Positions 25,501-39,000 of a DNA stretch of 64,000 nucleotides are shown piece after piece. A program made the translations under genes and the position numbers. The notes under the pieces are model-generated. The model saw nothing but the letters and a program-made list of their open reading frames with translations. It had not been told where the DNA came from and ran no database searches. The stretch comes from Nematostella vectensis (lineage: Eukaryota > Cnidaria > Anthozoa > Actiniaria > Edwardsiidae). The stretch covers positions 3,148,001 to 3,212,000 of the forward strand of contig NC_064034.1 of assembly GCF_932526225.1 (NCBI RefSeq), written 5' to 3'. The number at the start of each line of letters is the position of its first letter. Positions within the stretch are counted from its first letter, which is position 1.

Positions 25501-28500
25501 GACTAAAGAAGGCTCTTTATTTCTTGCCTTAATTTACTGAAGTCGTAATATTTTCTTTTGTATAGAATATCATTAAAAAAATGCTCCGGCAAGTCCGGGA
25601 TTGGCCATTAACTCCAAATTTAACAATTAAGGCAAACCGATGCCTCGAGCAAGGTATTCGCTAATAACCAAAAACTAGAAACGCTCCTTTCATCAAAACA
25701 CTGTTGTACGTAAAAGAATCCATCCTGGACAAGACGTTGGGCACATTTTGCTTATCCCTTAGACTCCCCTGCTTTGTTTGCACACAGACATAAAAAGTAT
25801 ATTGTTTGCAGTAAACTACGTAGCCTTCTTGTCTAGCGCGCGACTGAAAAGGCTCGTAAGTTTTTACTATTGCAGCTTGTTTTAATTGCAAGTCGCAAGC
25901 GGGTTTTCTTACGTGTGGCAACACTTTTGCAACTTTCTTTCGTAAATCGAACGAAGGAAATCCCTGTTTTATGCAACAGATTTCTTCATAGCGTCGCAGT
26001 GTACGATTTTTTGTTGCAACCGAAAGGGTGCGCCTGGCAAGACCTTTAGATTTGCGGTGCAAAATGTTCCCCTTAAATTACAACTCATCAGGGGATATGC
26101 GCTTAGCTTACCCCGGGGAGTTGTTTCCTATTTTAAAAGTGAAGTAATTGCCTAGATATCTTTCGAGGGGTTTTCAACGAATCATGCTGATGCGGTCGGT
26201 CATGTTCTCTAATAAACGAGCATTTTATTATTTTAAAGCAAATTGATAAAGGATGTGTGGTTTGCAATTCGTCATTTGGAACAGATCGCCAGACTATATT
26301 TTAACGTATTTTCCACCCGTGTCCGTATTCTCTGACAATCCGCTTCAAGCCCTCGACAGTTGAAGGAATTTGTTGTTTTCAATTTCATTTCTAAACACAC
26401 GGTAAGGCCTAATTATGGAGGTCGATTAGACGAGATACTAGACAACAGGAGATGTGATGAATTAAAGATTACGGTGTTACAGACCAACATAATATCAGGG
26501 ACCCGACTTATATCTTGCAAATGCATAGTTACATCGGCATTGTCAAATTTCAGGGTACTTTCAAAGATCTTTTTACTTTAAGTGTTTATTTTGTCAGGTT
26601 GAATTTGTTTACGTTCAGAACATTAAAATTCCATCACTGTAAGTTTGACATCTATATATAGACAAAAAACAAGAAGTTTGCAATAATTGAATTAAATTTC
26701 CTGCGGTGCGGCTATCGAGAAAAAAATCAACAAAAATTAATCGAAACGCCCAGATATCACGCTCTTATTGGAAAACGCAAAATTCTATTCCGCATCAAAT
26801 GTTGTCTTCTAAATAGCTTTCGTTCAAGGGATTTATGCCATTTCAAAGATGGAAATCCTTCGATGAAATGAACATAGGCGCGTTGCTAAAGATTTCCAGG
26901 TAAATTAGGCCGGATTATGTGCTATCGTTTGCATTAGGTTGCTGCTCACTTTAAAATGTTCAATTACGCTTTTAAACACTTAAAAATGATTGAACAGAAA
27001 TAATCATTTTTCAGAGTTTCGGAGTATAATTGTAATTTGTGCGCGTTGTTTATCTTTTCGCTTCCCTTCAGCTGTCCAGGCGAAAACTGCATCATCAAGA
27101 TAAAGTTATTCTGAATTTCTGTGAAATTAGCCCTACATTTTCTTCTCGCTATTAACTACGTAGAATATGGTGTTTGTAATTAAAAAAGACAGGCTTTCTT
27201 TTCCCGCAATTATCTTAGTGAATGTTATTAGCTATTCTCATTCTTGCCATTAGGTACACCAAAGCCTCTAATTTCGCTTTCCTGAAACGTTCTCTACATC
27301 TATTGGAAACAGGAAATGGAAGGCGAATTCATGCAGAACTAGCTAGAAACAAATTACGCACCGAGAAAAATTATGTTTTCTAGTCAGTCGCTCCAGATGC
27401 GAAGTTTCTTGTTGCTTAGTTGAAAACAATCCAGGTTAAGGTGGTAGAATTAGCAGGGATCAAAAACAATCAGAGTCGGGAGATAAAGCGTTATTACCTG
27501 CGGATCGTTTTAAGAGATTTTTGGATAAATCTTGCGTACTAATTTAACAATTCAGGCTACTTGCATTTTAAATACACCTAAAGTTATGGACATTTCAGAA
27601 ATACACTTTTAACAGGAAGTATTGATAGGAAATTCCTAATAGCGAAACCTAGAAATAAGAAAAATAAGTGAATTGAAGCTTATCTATTTTATTCAAAGTG
27701 CCCGATTATACAACTCTGCTTAGTGCTGAGTACATCTAAAAAAAAATCTAAAACGCCGTCGTTAAGATTATAAGCAAGTGGTTTGTCGCAGAATAAATTC
27801 TCATTGTTTAGCGAACCACTCTAGCTCTTTTGTCTCCGAACCAGGATCTATTTCAAATTCGACTTAATACGATTTGTAGTCTTGTAGTGGGCGCTTTTTG
27901 GTGCTGTAAAGTGTTCTTACGTCTATTATAATAAACCCCTCATACTGCACAACCCGCTGCCTTCGCCTCGAGCCAAGAAATAACGAAATTTTCACTGACG
28001 CACCAGCATCTCTAGATACCGTTTGTAATAATAAAAAAATGAGAAAAAAAACATCTACCAAACGCCTTCCCAGCTCACAAAAGTAAGTCAAAGTGAAATT
28101 TTTGCAATGAGATAAAAAAAATAGTAAACGTGCCAGATTAATAAAACAACATATTTAAGGCAGGAGATAGGTTAGGGAATCCTTCGTGGGATTATCGCGA
28201 AATGAGCGATTAAGGCATTGCCCGTAGCTAGACAAATCCTCTTTCTGACGTCATCAGTAGGCAAATGGAACACGTGTGCATTAGCCGTTGCTTATTCTGT
28301 CAACGCACCAATTTTCCTCCGCATTTCACGATAATGCCGCTATAAACCCGCGCGAAGGGTGCCATCTAGATTTACTGATGTCTGACATTTGTGGACAAAT
28401 TGTTGACATCGTTCGGGAGATAATTCCAGTCGTTACGAACCCGTGAGAGATCCAAAACCCAAAATAAGCGCTATTAATTCGATTTCCAACATAAAGTAGG

Positions 28501-29524
28501 CCAAATGGACGATTAAGTCATACCTTAGCTCAGCTATGACTTTATACACTTTGATTGTTATTCTTGAAAAGTTATATATAATCCGTGTTTTTCCTATTTC
28601 TGAAGTATTTTGTATCTCAATATTGTGAACACAACACACAATATCGCCTAAAGTGCGCACGGTAACGTTTCCTCGCCTCCTCGACAGCGGGGTTAACAAC
28701 ACGTCAGTCCCCCCTCTTGCTTCAGACTGACAGTTCCAGCTCTGTGGAGGAGGTTAATAACAATCCTTTTTATATATGACGTGCATATTTCATATCGTAT
28801 CTTTAGGATGGCGTAGCGGGTACTTGTGTGTTGAGTTTATGCACATAGCTCATATATTCCCACAACATGACCTTTACCGTACTACAACGCCCTTAGCCTC
28901 CCTTCTCATTTTGATTCGATTTGGATTTTGCTTCATTTAAAACACAACAACGACATAAATTATGATTTGGCTTATATTGTTTGAATAGCTTCCGATCACG
29001 AATTTATTTATCTCAATTTTCTTTTCATTTCGAAATGGTTTTGCCATGTAAAAGTCGCTCTGTTTAATGTAGAGCGTTTCGCGCACAACAAGAGAACATC
29101 CACTTGTGCACGAATAATTAAAAATTCCACGTGTTTTAAGTCAAGGTCTTGTCTTACATAACGTCCCCCCTGCCAAGCGCTTTCTTTCGGTTTACGGCGC
29201 TGAATTTTTATGGGTGCTTCAAGGGATAATATACTCCTACGCGGACACTGAAGGAAGATATCCCGTGAAGACCTTTTAGTCCAATAAGGAAAAATTAATA
29301 AACTTGTTCTATTGATAATGGATGTTCTCTTAATGATTAACAGGAATCTGGGAGAGGGAAGACGGAGTCCAACAAAACAACAATAACGACAACAGGTAGA
29401 TCAAGAGGATCCTGAGCGGCACAGTGCAGCTATTAAAGCCCATGCAAACAGCATCAGATTATTTTGAACAAACATTGCAGTGATATATCAAGCTTGATTA
29501 ACCAGTTGCCAGAAGTCTTTCTGT
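19511..29524. other. AT-rich noncoding region downstream of ELAV-like gene
   Basis: About 10 kb with no recognisable protein gene in either strand. The first few kilobases are rich in A/T runs and ATTTA motifs and probably include the ELAV 3' UTR, but I cannot place its end. A short TA microsatellite is near 22640-22660. Reading frames of up to 133 codons (25661-26062, minus) show no family resemblance. Confidence 0.5.
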
Positions 29525-29528
29525 TTAA

Positions 29529-30198
29529 CCCATTGACTTCTAGCTATTTTTAAGCTGAATTTACAAAAAAAAAAAACAGACTGAAAATGATACCTCCCCC
29601 CTATTCTGAGTTTTATACAGCCCGTCAAAGTCAAACACAGCTGCACCTAGTCAGCGGTATCCTAGCTTTCCAACAGTGCTTTGCGGTCCCCACTTTTAAT
29701 CTCTCGTCATTGTGCTGATGCGAGTACAAGTAGATGGTTGCTTGTATTTTCACAGGTAACCCAAGCACGCGGTTTGTATTCTAGCACGCAAGAGAATTTG
29801 TATAGTGATAAAAAAATGCTTGGGTTACCTGTGGTATTTTTCATTAAAAATACAGCTATGAGAATATTGGGAGAGTGTCCTAGGACATCATGAAGTCTAT
29901 TGGGGTATAATTGAGTGTTGTGCTTATGGATATTGGCAAGCAAAGGTGGATTCATGGTGATTTTTTCTTGTTTTACTTTGCCTGGATGAGAAATTATTTT
30001 TTTAACGAATCACAACAGCTCTCCTAAGTGGTATTATTTGGCTTAAGAGTAGTTGCTATCACCTTGTTTGGATGCATATCTTCAAGACCATTTATCCCTT
30101 AGCCTGATGCCTGAGTATCTTCATCTTTTGCATTTATGATTTTTTGGGGATGTGGGTACTTTTCAAGGCCGGTACAGGCCGGTTGAGGGGTCAATGTG
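29529..30198. mobile_element. piggyBac-like TTAA-flanked non-autonomous element
   Basis: The segment starts TTAA/CCCATTGACTTC and ends GGGGTCAATGTG/TTAA, which fits the TTAA target and inverted CCC/GGG ends of piggyBac-type elements. No transposase is present. Its right part (from about 30044) closely matches 47343-47498, which also ends GTCAATGGG/TTAA. A small foldback (29751-29833) lies inside it. Confidence 0.6.
29751..29833. mobile_element. 83-bp foldback element with perfect 17-bp arms
   Basis: CACAGGTAACCCAAGCA at 29751-29767 is matched by its exact inverse complement at 29817-29833. Both sides are flanked by GTATTTT, a likely 7-bp target duplication. It is nested in the piggyBac-like element. 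Confidence 0.6.
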
Positions 30199-30202
30199 TT
30201 AA

Positions 30203-33083
30203 ACACAATGTGGTGAGGTGATGTGCAACATTGTCTTCTAGTGAGTAGTGAGGCTGCGCTTGCAATGCCTTGTGGTACTTGTCCTATTACACGTGGTTTA
30301 AGCATAAATCAAATGGTGATAAGAGTTAAATACCTTTCCCAAAATAATATCGTTGATCTCTTTTACCGAGTTGTATAAAGTTGTGAAGTCCAAGCATTTT
30401 ATGACTTGACCCATCACTAATAGCAATTAAAGATAACCCTTTAAATTTTTGGCTGTTCCCACAATAGGATTTGTAAGGAATGTTAGTATTTAGGAATCAT
30501 CTCAATTGATAACCTTTCGTTGCAATAGGTGGTGTGTTACTACTTTTTCTCATAAAATGCCTGGACTATATTTTTATCTGAGGATAAAACTATATTGACA
30601 GAAGATCAGATATCTTTATATAAATAGTTTCATTACCGTCTAATTGTTGCTTTAGTTAAAACTATCGACACAGGCAGACAAAAGAAAAAAAAGCCTCGGC
30701 AATTCATAATCGGGCACCAGCGTCCTTTGCGGGCGCTCATCCCCTAAGGTCTCCTGCGATTGTTTCGTGACTTAAGCTGGACATGGGCACAGCTAATGTA
30801 GCATGGCTTCCAAAGCAAGGCATTATCGTTAGTGTTCTAAGAGTAATATTTTTATCTATGGATCTTTTAAATTTATTAGAAGCTCAGCGCAGGTAGACAA
30901 TATTAGACAATCGCTATTATTAAATATCGCTACCTGTTTGCTGGATCTTGTGGTTTAATCGCACTTCTATGTGATCAGTGGGCAGTATTGCCATCAGCCA
31001 TTGAGGCGCCAGGCACAAGGCATGATTGCAGACATCGATACGCTAGCAGCTAATGTACGTAAACATGTCAGGGCCAAAGGAGCTCCTCTTTAACGCAGAC
31101 GCCCTATCAAACTTGAAAATGTAGAGACTGGCTGCACAAACTCACTGCCAACTCTAATGTTTTAACTTAGATTGATTTTTTAACGAGGTGTATAAGTAAA
31201 ATGTCTATCTACTCAGATTCCCATTCGTTCCTTCCGAAGTCGAAGCTCGAGTAATAGAGTTCCAGTTCAGCAGTTCCCATCTTTTATGTATCTATCTAAG
31301 AAAAGACAATGGACACCTTCGCAAATTGTCTGAGTGCTCCAATGTTTGTTTTCTGACCAAAAGCGACGTTTAAGGTATTTTGCTCACGAATACAAAAAAT
31401 GCAACCCGTCATGATGACATTTTACTAAGTTCCCTAAAAGGATCGATAAGTTGTAAAAAAAGAGATGTTTATTAGAATAGAGGTATAATAAGAAAGATAA
31501 GCAGTTATTTCTTTATTGATTTGTAGAAGCCAATTAGTGTTAAGTTAAATTGTACCCACTAAATTCACTCGGACACATAAAACGACATAAGAACATGTAT
31601 TAATTCTAAGTCATTAATGTCTTTAAATGCCACGGGGATCTTCTCTTCATTTTGCAATAATTCATTTCCTCGCCCACGTTTAGAATTAAAATGGCTCAAC
31701 GCCACGAGACTTGGTATGTAGTTTGCTCTGTTTTACAGTGCTGACAAGATCAAAAGAACATTTTCATGAATTTGGGGGTAGTTTGTGTTTTGTAGTAATA
31801 GATATTTAACTAAAGAATACAATATAATTTTTTTAGATATTATATTTAAGGATCTGCAGCTTTAATCCAAACTTGTAGGAAACTATGGATTCAATGATAT
31901 TTCAAATCAATTTTAGAAATTGTATATAATTACGAAAGATGGTGCCGTCTTTCTTATCTTGCCAGTAAAATGGCTTACTTTTGGGAGTTTTAAATGGGTG
32001 TATTGGCTCTTACTACATGAGAACATCGGTAATGTTCTCCTAAATAACGTATTTCAAGTATTCCTAGACTTTAGGCTCGGCAGTGTCATTGAAAGATTGT
32101 TATGATCAATATATACAATATCCCGTATAAATGTATTTAAAAATGAGAGCACAAGTATTTATAAGCAGTACAGGTAGCTTATATGTACAGAAAGAAGAGT
32201 ATTTTATACAGAACTGAACAATATTCTTGTTAGTGAAGAAAAGGAAAAATACAATACTAAGGGAAACTAGCAGAGCTGCTGTAAGGTCGAGAGAGAATGG
32301 GGCGGGGTGCGCAATACTTTATTGCGCAGGATGGAATTCGCCATCCTGTCTGCGAGATGCGGTTTGGATGAAGATGTGCGCGGGCGCCTAACTTCCAAAT
32401 CAACTCCCAAGTAATGATGTTGATACTGTATCTGTTAGGGTTTATGTTTAACGTTAGCTTGACAAGCGCAATCGTGGCCGAATGGCTTGTCATGCGATAA
32501 ACCACTTGATTGACAACAATTTGATTGGCAAAAATTTTACTTAGCCAATCAGCTTGTAAACTAAATACTTCAGTGCATTTCAGGGTGTGAAAGAAACCGG
32601 TATTTGTGCTGAGGGTGAAGGGTGCGAGAACAAGAATTCTCGTTCCCTCACTGATTTATCAAATAGCGTTTCTTGATGGCCACGCATCGCATTGTCAGGG
32701 TAAACGTACCGTGATATCTAAAAACTCTAATAAAAATGTTTGTATATGAAAAGACTTGCTTGGTGCGCGCAACGCAAGTACCACATGAAAGCAGTGCGAT
32801 GCCGATTTTATCTGGACCCCAAATGAATGGAATAAAATGAACCTGTATAAGCGCAGATTATGCGGCTTTTCGGTGAAACTTGTTGTATTTAGAGAAAAAA
32901 ACTGAGAAATTTAAAGTTGGTCGTGTTTTGAGCTGCGTATCTAGTTTGTGCATTGGACGTTTGATACTCTCGGCCGCGCTTACAGTCAGAGCCCCATACT
33001 TCTTTCAGACCAAGTCTAAACATTGCTCCGTTACTTTTTTTAATCATTTCTTGTTCATATACAGGCTTGAATAGGAGATTACA
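30203..33083. other. Noncoding region with MTAP 3' flank
   Basis: No gene is recognised. The right end must hold the 3' UTR of MTAP, whose stop is at 33084-33086. An ATTAAA-type signal on the minus strand lies near 33038-33043, but its use is unproven. Confidence 0.45.
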
Positions 33084-36000
33084 TTAGTTTGCTGGCATCA
33101 TCACTGCCGATTTTGCGGTATTCTAAAAAAGAAAAGAAAACATTTGGCTAAAGTTGGAAGGAACTGTCACGCTCAAACAAATAATTATCAGGCATAAACA
33201 ACACGGATAATTATGTGTTCAGGCTATCCCATATCGGTGGTTTACCTTACCTCTGATGAACATTACCCGTGTGCTATCCAATATCGGTGGTTTACCTTGG
33301 CTCTGATGAACATTACCCGTGTGCTATCCAATATCGGTGGTTTACCTTACCTCTGATGAACATTACCCGTGTGCTATCCAATATCGGTGGTTTACCTTGG
33401 CTCTGATGAACATTACCCGTGTGCTATCCAATATCGGTGGTTTACCTTGGCTCTGGTGAACATTACCCGTGTGCTATCCAATATATGTGGTTTACCTTAC
33501 CTCTGATGAACATTACCCGTGTGCTATCCAATATCGGTGGTTTACCTTGGCTCTGGTGAACATTACCCGTATGCTATCCAATATCGGTGGTTTACCTTGG
33601 CTCTGATGAACATAACCTGTGTGCTATCCAATATCGATGGTTTACCTTGGCTCTGATGAACATTACCCATGTGCTATCCAATATCGGTGGTTTACCTTGG
33701 CTCTAGTGAACATTACCCGTGTGCTATCCAATATCGGTGGTTTACCTTGGCTCTGATGAACATTACCCGTGTGCTATCCAATATCGGTGGTTTACCTTGG
33801 CTCTGGTGAACATTACCCGTGTGCTATCCAATATATGTGGTTTACCTTACCTCTGATGAACATTACCCGTGTGCTATCCAATATCGGTGGTTTACCTTGG
33901 TTGGCTCTAGTGAACATTACCCGTGTGCTATCCAATATATGTGGTTTACCTTACCTCTGGTGAACATTACCCGTGTGCTATCCAATATCGGTGGTTTAAC
34001 TTGGCTCTGGTGAACATTACCCGTGTGCTATCCAATATCGGTGGTTTACCTTGGCTATGGTGAACATTACCCGTGTGCTATCCAATATCGGTGGTTTACC
34101 TTGGCTATGGTGAACATTACCCGCGTGCTATCCAATATCGGTGGTTTACCTTGGCTCTGGTGAACATTACCCGTGTTCTATCCTATAACGGTGCCGCGTT
34201 TACCTTACCTCTGAACATTACCCGTGTGCTATCCAATAACGGTGGTTTACCCTGGCTCTAGTGAACATCACCCGTGGGTTACCCCATATCGACGGTTTAC
34301 CTTTCTCTCGTTGATTATTTCTGTCCAGTCTTTTGCTGCAATCTCGGGAATAGCGGCTATTAATATCTTGATGGCGTTAGCCACGTTTACTTTAAACGTC
34401 GCAATCACTGACTCAACCGTAACCTAGAAGAAAAAAAGAAGACAGACACTAAATCGTATTTTCAACCAAAATAAAAAAAAAAACAATCAATTGTACTTAT
34501 ACAAAAAAACATCCATGCAAAAATTAAACGCCTTTAACGTCAATGATATTGGCATTGGTGAGGCCAGGATTTTTCCATAGGCCAAGCACTACTAATGAGC
34601 CAGGAAATGATTATGGGAAACGTTGACGTCTTTTATATTTCACTGTGAGAGATATTTAGGCCCACCAAGGCGTATTTGCATATAGGCAGCGACACCCTTA
34701 AGCCATATGTGCAAATGGAATAGGCAAAGGACCTATCGGACGCAATAGTAGATATTTATGTTATGAGCTCCAATGTTACGAGGATCCTATGGAATTACGA
34801 TGATTGGGTTAAGGTGTGTAAGTTTTCTTTGCTACTGTAAGTTGAACAGGGACAGATTACCTACTCTGCACCATGTATGCACTTCTGTGCTTTTCTAAAC
34901 GCTTTGGGTCGCTTTGTCTAGTTACAAGGGACTGAGGTGTACCACAAGAAGCCCAAAACATACACAACATGCATGAGCAGAGGGCTGGGGCATGGCATAT
35001 ACATGTGCTTTTCCTGTAATCACGTGTTTGATACTGACTCACGGGTGCATGATCGTCCCTCCAGCAGTCGTAGTCTGTTACCATGGCAATAGCAGCGTAG
35101 CATAGTCCCGCCTCATTGGCTAGTGCAACCTCAGGCATGGCTGTCATACTGATGATTTCTCCGCCCCACGCTCGGAACATCCTGCTCTCTGCACGTGTAG
35201 AGAATCGCGGACCTTCGATCACAACATTCACTCCTGAGGCATGGTGGGGAATCCCTAGTTTTTGCGCCTCATTAGCGAGAATCTAAACAAAAACCACGAC
35301 AAACTCTTCCTCACTTTGAAACGTTATTGTTTGCTCAAAAGGGTGTAAGGTCTTTAAAAATTGTTTCCTTCCTATGGGAAGCTTGGAAATACAAAGAAAA
35401 AGTGCAATGAAGTGATCCACAAGTACTTCTTTTCTTTTAATATATTAAAACTTTTGCTGTCCTTATATAAGTGACGAATTTAAGTAGTAGAGGTTTTGGT
35501 ACAGTAGCTGGTTAAGCACCAAGTACAGACGCTGGAGAGGGACTCCGCCGTCTGGAAGGGCTCTTTAACATCCCACAATTACAGTTTGATTAAATAGGTT
35601 TAAGAGACGGGACCGCCATTTAACATTGTCAGCTGCCACAAGGGATATGTAGAGGTTTTTACACCTCTGAAAAAATCCCAAGTTGATCTGATCAGGTTCA
35701 TCCCTAGTACTCTTCCATGAGAGAGCTGTCGCATCCCTATATAAATTTTCCAATTTTCCAATACCTGTTTAGTAACGGAGCAGTATGGGTCATGCATTGG
35801 AATGTGACAAACACCGACTGGGCTGTTTGTTTGACCATCGTAGAATGTCGAGGGCCTTTTAGTGGTCCGATCGATAATTTGATCAGGGAATACTATCTCT
35901 CCAGGTCTATACGCTTCAGTAAGGGAGCCACAAGCTGTTGTTACGACAATATGGGTACAGCCCTCTTCTTTTAGAGCCCAGACGTTTGCGCGGTAGTTGA

Positions 36001-39000
36001 TATCTGTTGGCATGACAGTGTGTTTGCGTCCATGCCTTAAGAACAAAAGAAAAAAAATCACTGAATATGAAATCATCAACAATCTGAGGTTGACCAGTCC
36101 AGGTATTTTCAGGACCAAACAAAACAAAAACACACACCAAAAGAACCAGGCTGTCAATAAAAAGGGTATAACAGTGTGACACATGCTAACATGGCCAGCT
36201 CGATTGTTCATTTTTTGTTTCAATTAAACCAATTGAAATCAATGAGGAAGTGAGAAACGTGCTATTCCAGTGGCATGAACTTCATTTGCCATCATGCAAG
36301 CCAAAGAAATACTTCAGTCACATCAGAGCACAAGGAAATCCACCCTATTGTGAAGTTTATGTCAAACTAAACTTAGATCCTTCCATGTTAATTGTCCATT
36401 TAATATCTATCTTAATTCCTCTGTCCACAGTCCCCACCCCTCCAAGACTTGGACTGTGCTTTTAAGGGTAGATTTCTGTTGTGTGTTTAGGGGAAGAGGG
36501 CATGCAATTCCAGTTCCTTATGCCGTTCACTTGTAACATCTGACACATCTGAAGGAAACCTAGGGCGTCCAAGCTTGAAGACAAAGGCAGCTGTATCCAT
36601 AGGGTTCACCTCAGCCCAGCTATATGCCCATCTTTCCGTTCTGTTCCCAAGATTGGCCGAGGGTGGGTGGAAGGTGCAGTGATAAGTTTTTATATGGAAA
36701 AAGCATTGTATTTGAAGATTCCTTTATAAGAAATGACCTACTTTTTGGGTCACCAAGAAGGGGGGGGGGGGTGGTGCCCACCCTGTGTACATGCCTGCCT
36801 GGATCTAACCTTCCTGCATTGTTATCAAATTCAGTAATAACATTTAGGGGTCTAAAGCAAGGCTTCCAAAAAAATAAATAAAATAAAATCACCATTGCAA
36901 AATTTATATGAAAAAGAAACCATTGACCTCCCCTCCCCCCATGGTATAATAATCAAAGTAACAGGTCCTCAGGATTGTGTTAATAACATGATAGGGTGAG
37001 CTGTTTAGCATACCTGGCAATCAGAACACACTCAACACCTTGTATATTTCCTGTGATCAAGGCATCTGAGGGCTAAACAGAAAATCATTATAATTTCATA
37101 TCTTTATTAACATCTGTTATTTCAAAAAATTGGATTCCTGTTGCATTTTAAATTAGAGGTACAGAGGTACAGCTTTCCGAAGGAGGGTTAGATTAAGCTA
37201 CCAAAAGAAAAAGATGGTGGTGTTTGATGAATTCTTGTGTCTCAAGTGTATTAAGGCTTGGATCCTAAGCTAAAACAGTTGAAATTTTGAAAGTTGCCTT
37301 AAAGTGAGTTAACATTGCCTTAAATGCATCATTTTTGGTCAAAACATCAAACTCGGTATTGTAAGCTGATTGGTAATATTTTATTTTGAAGGATGACGTC
37401 ATCCAGCCGATCATGTGACTTTTACAGATCAATATTTCAAAAAATTCTCCGCTGGTGGATACGCTATGAAAAAGAAAACATCGCATGTTTTTATGTTCCT
37501 TTGAAACACGTCTGCACACTGATGTCTTAACCGGCAAGAAAAGTTTAGCCTTTCGGTCACAAATCAACATTTTAATTCGCAGCAGGTCACGTGACTTAAC
37601 AAAATATTTAATATCTTGTTAATGGCAGAGAAAATTCCGGATGCTAAAACGCTATCATATGACACACATAAAGTCAAAACTCATTTAGTAAACACCTTTG
37701 TCCAACCTGTTTTCCCCACCGGCGGAAAGTAAAAAAACTATTTTGTCACATGATCTATTATGTGACGTCATCACCAGCAAGAAAACATTACGAAAATGTT
37801 AAGGCCGTCGACTTTAATCATCTTGCCAAAAAGAATGAATTTAAGGCGATGTTAACAATGTTTAAGGCAAAAAGTTATATTCGCTACTAAGAACAAACTA
37901 CCCAGGCATTAATATACTTGAGGTGTGAACTGTCATAGACTTTCAGCCATTGTATATCTTATGTTCTCTACTCTGTCTACCCTACTCTGGATTTTTGTAA
38001 ATCCAGGAATGTGGTGAACGCCTTTGGAAAAAAAGTTCTCATGAAAAGTCTCTGGAAAAAAATGTTTTGGAAGTTAAGACCCATTTCTTATTGGAGGATA
38101 ATTGGAGGCCCAAAAGGCCATTTTGAGGCATTTTCTCCTGTGTTTTAGATAATGTCTCAAACCTTTACTGTATTTTTGGCTGCTAGAAGGGGAGGCCATG
38201 GGCCCCCTTGGCCACCCCCCTGGCTACGCCCCTGACTATCTTTTTCATGATAAATGATATCATGATACACCACCAACCTACCACTAAACCAAAAGTTTTC
38301 AGTCTTTATTATGATTACCAGAGATAAAACGTGAAACAACGAAAGCGCACAGTCCTAGCTGAAATTAAGGAAACTAACTGGCTGACTTATTCAGTTGTCC
38401 GTTCTTGCTCAATGATTTTGTTAATCTGCGTTATGACATATAAAGCTAACACTAACTAAAATGAGTTTCAAAGGACCTAAAGTCTAGAGATTATGATCTG
38501 TTGTCACCTCTTCATACCTGTCAACTCTCCCGCATTAGGCGGGAGTCTCAAGATTTTGGACCCCTTCTCCCGCTCTCCCGCATTGAGCACCAAATCTCTA
38601 GCTTTTAAGCGATTTTTATCGCTTCCGAAAAATTATTCTTTAGAAAATCTTAATTTTGCCTATTTTCTATTAAAATATTTGGAACAATAATTTCCTTGTT
38701 TAGCGCAATTCATCTAACACCCTCGTGAGATCTATAAGTGGATTTGTTCGTGAGAGCTTTCAATACGCCTGCAAGGTTAAACCCAACCCTCCCCCCAAAA
38801 ATGAATATACCCCACCCATCCCCTCAAAAAATTCACAAGCCTTGAGATTTTTGGAGGTTGACAGGTATGCCTCTTTTACAAAAGGTGGACCGCCATCTTG
38901 GATTTCTCCGACTAAGAGGTTGGGTACGACTGCTGGGAACCCGAGGACTATACCACAATTTACACCCGTGGAAAAATTGCTTCCCCTTGATCTTCGCTAC

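Noticed and set aside
25661-26062. 133-codon open frame on the minus strand
   Set aside because: No recognisable domain, no splice or promoter context and no repeat explanation. The length is possible by chance in a 10-kb noncoding stretch, so I do not call a gene.
33217-34300. CRISPR-like direct repeats
   Set aside because: Units are contiguous with no spacers, and the setting is a eukaryotic intron. The same applies to the other arrays.
35916-36182. Separate small genes overlapping MTAP exon 35765-36035
   Set aside because: These are alternative-frame shadows of the MTAP exon and its intron.
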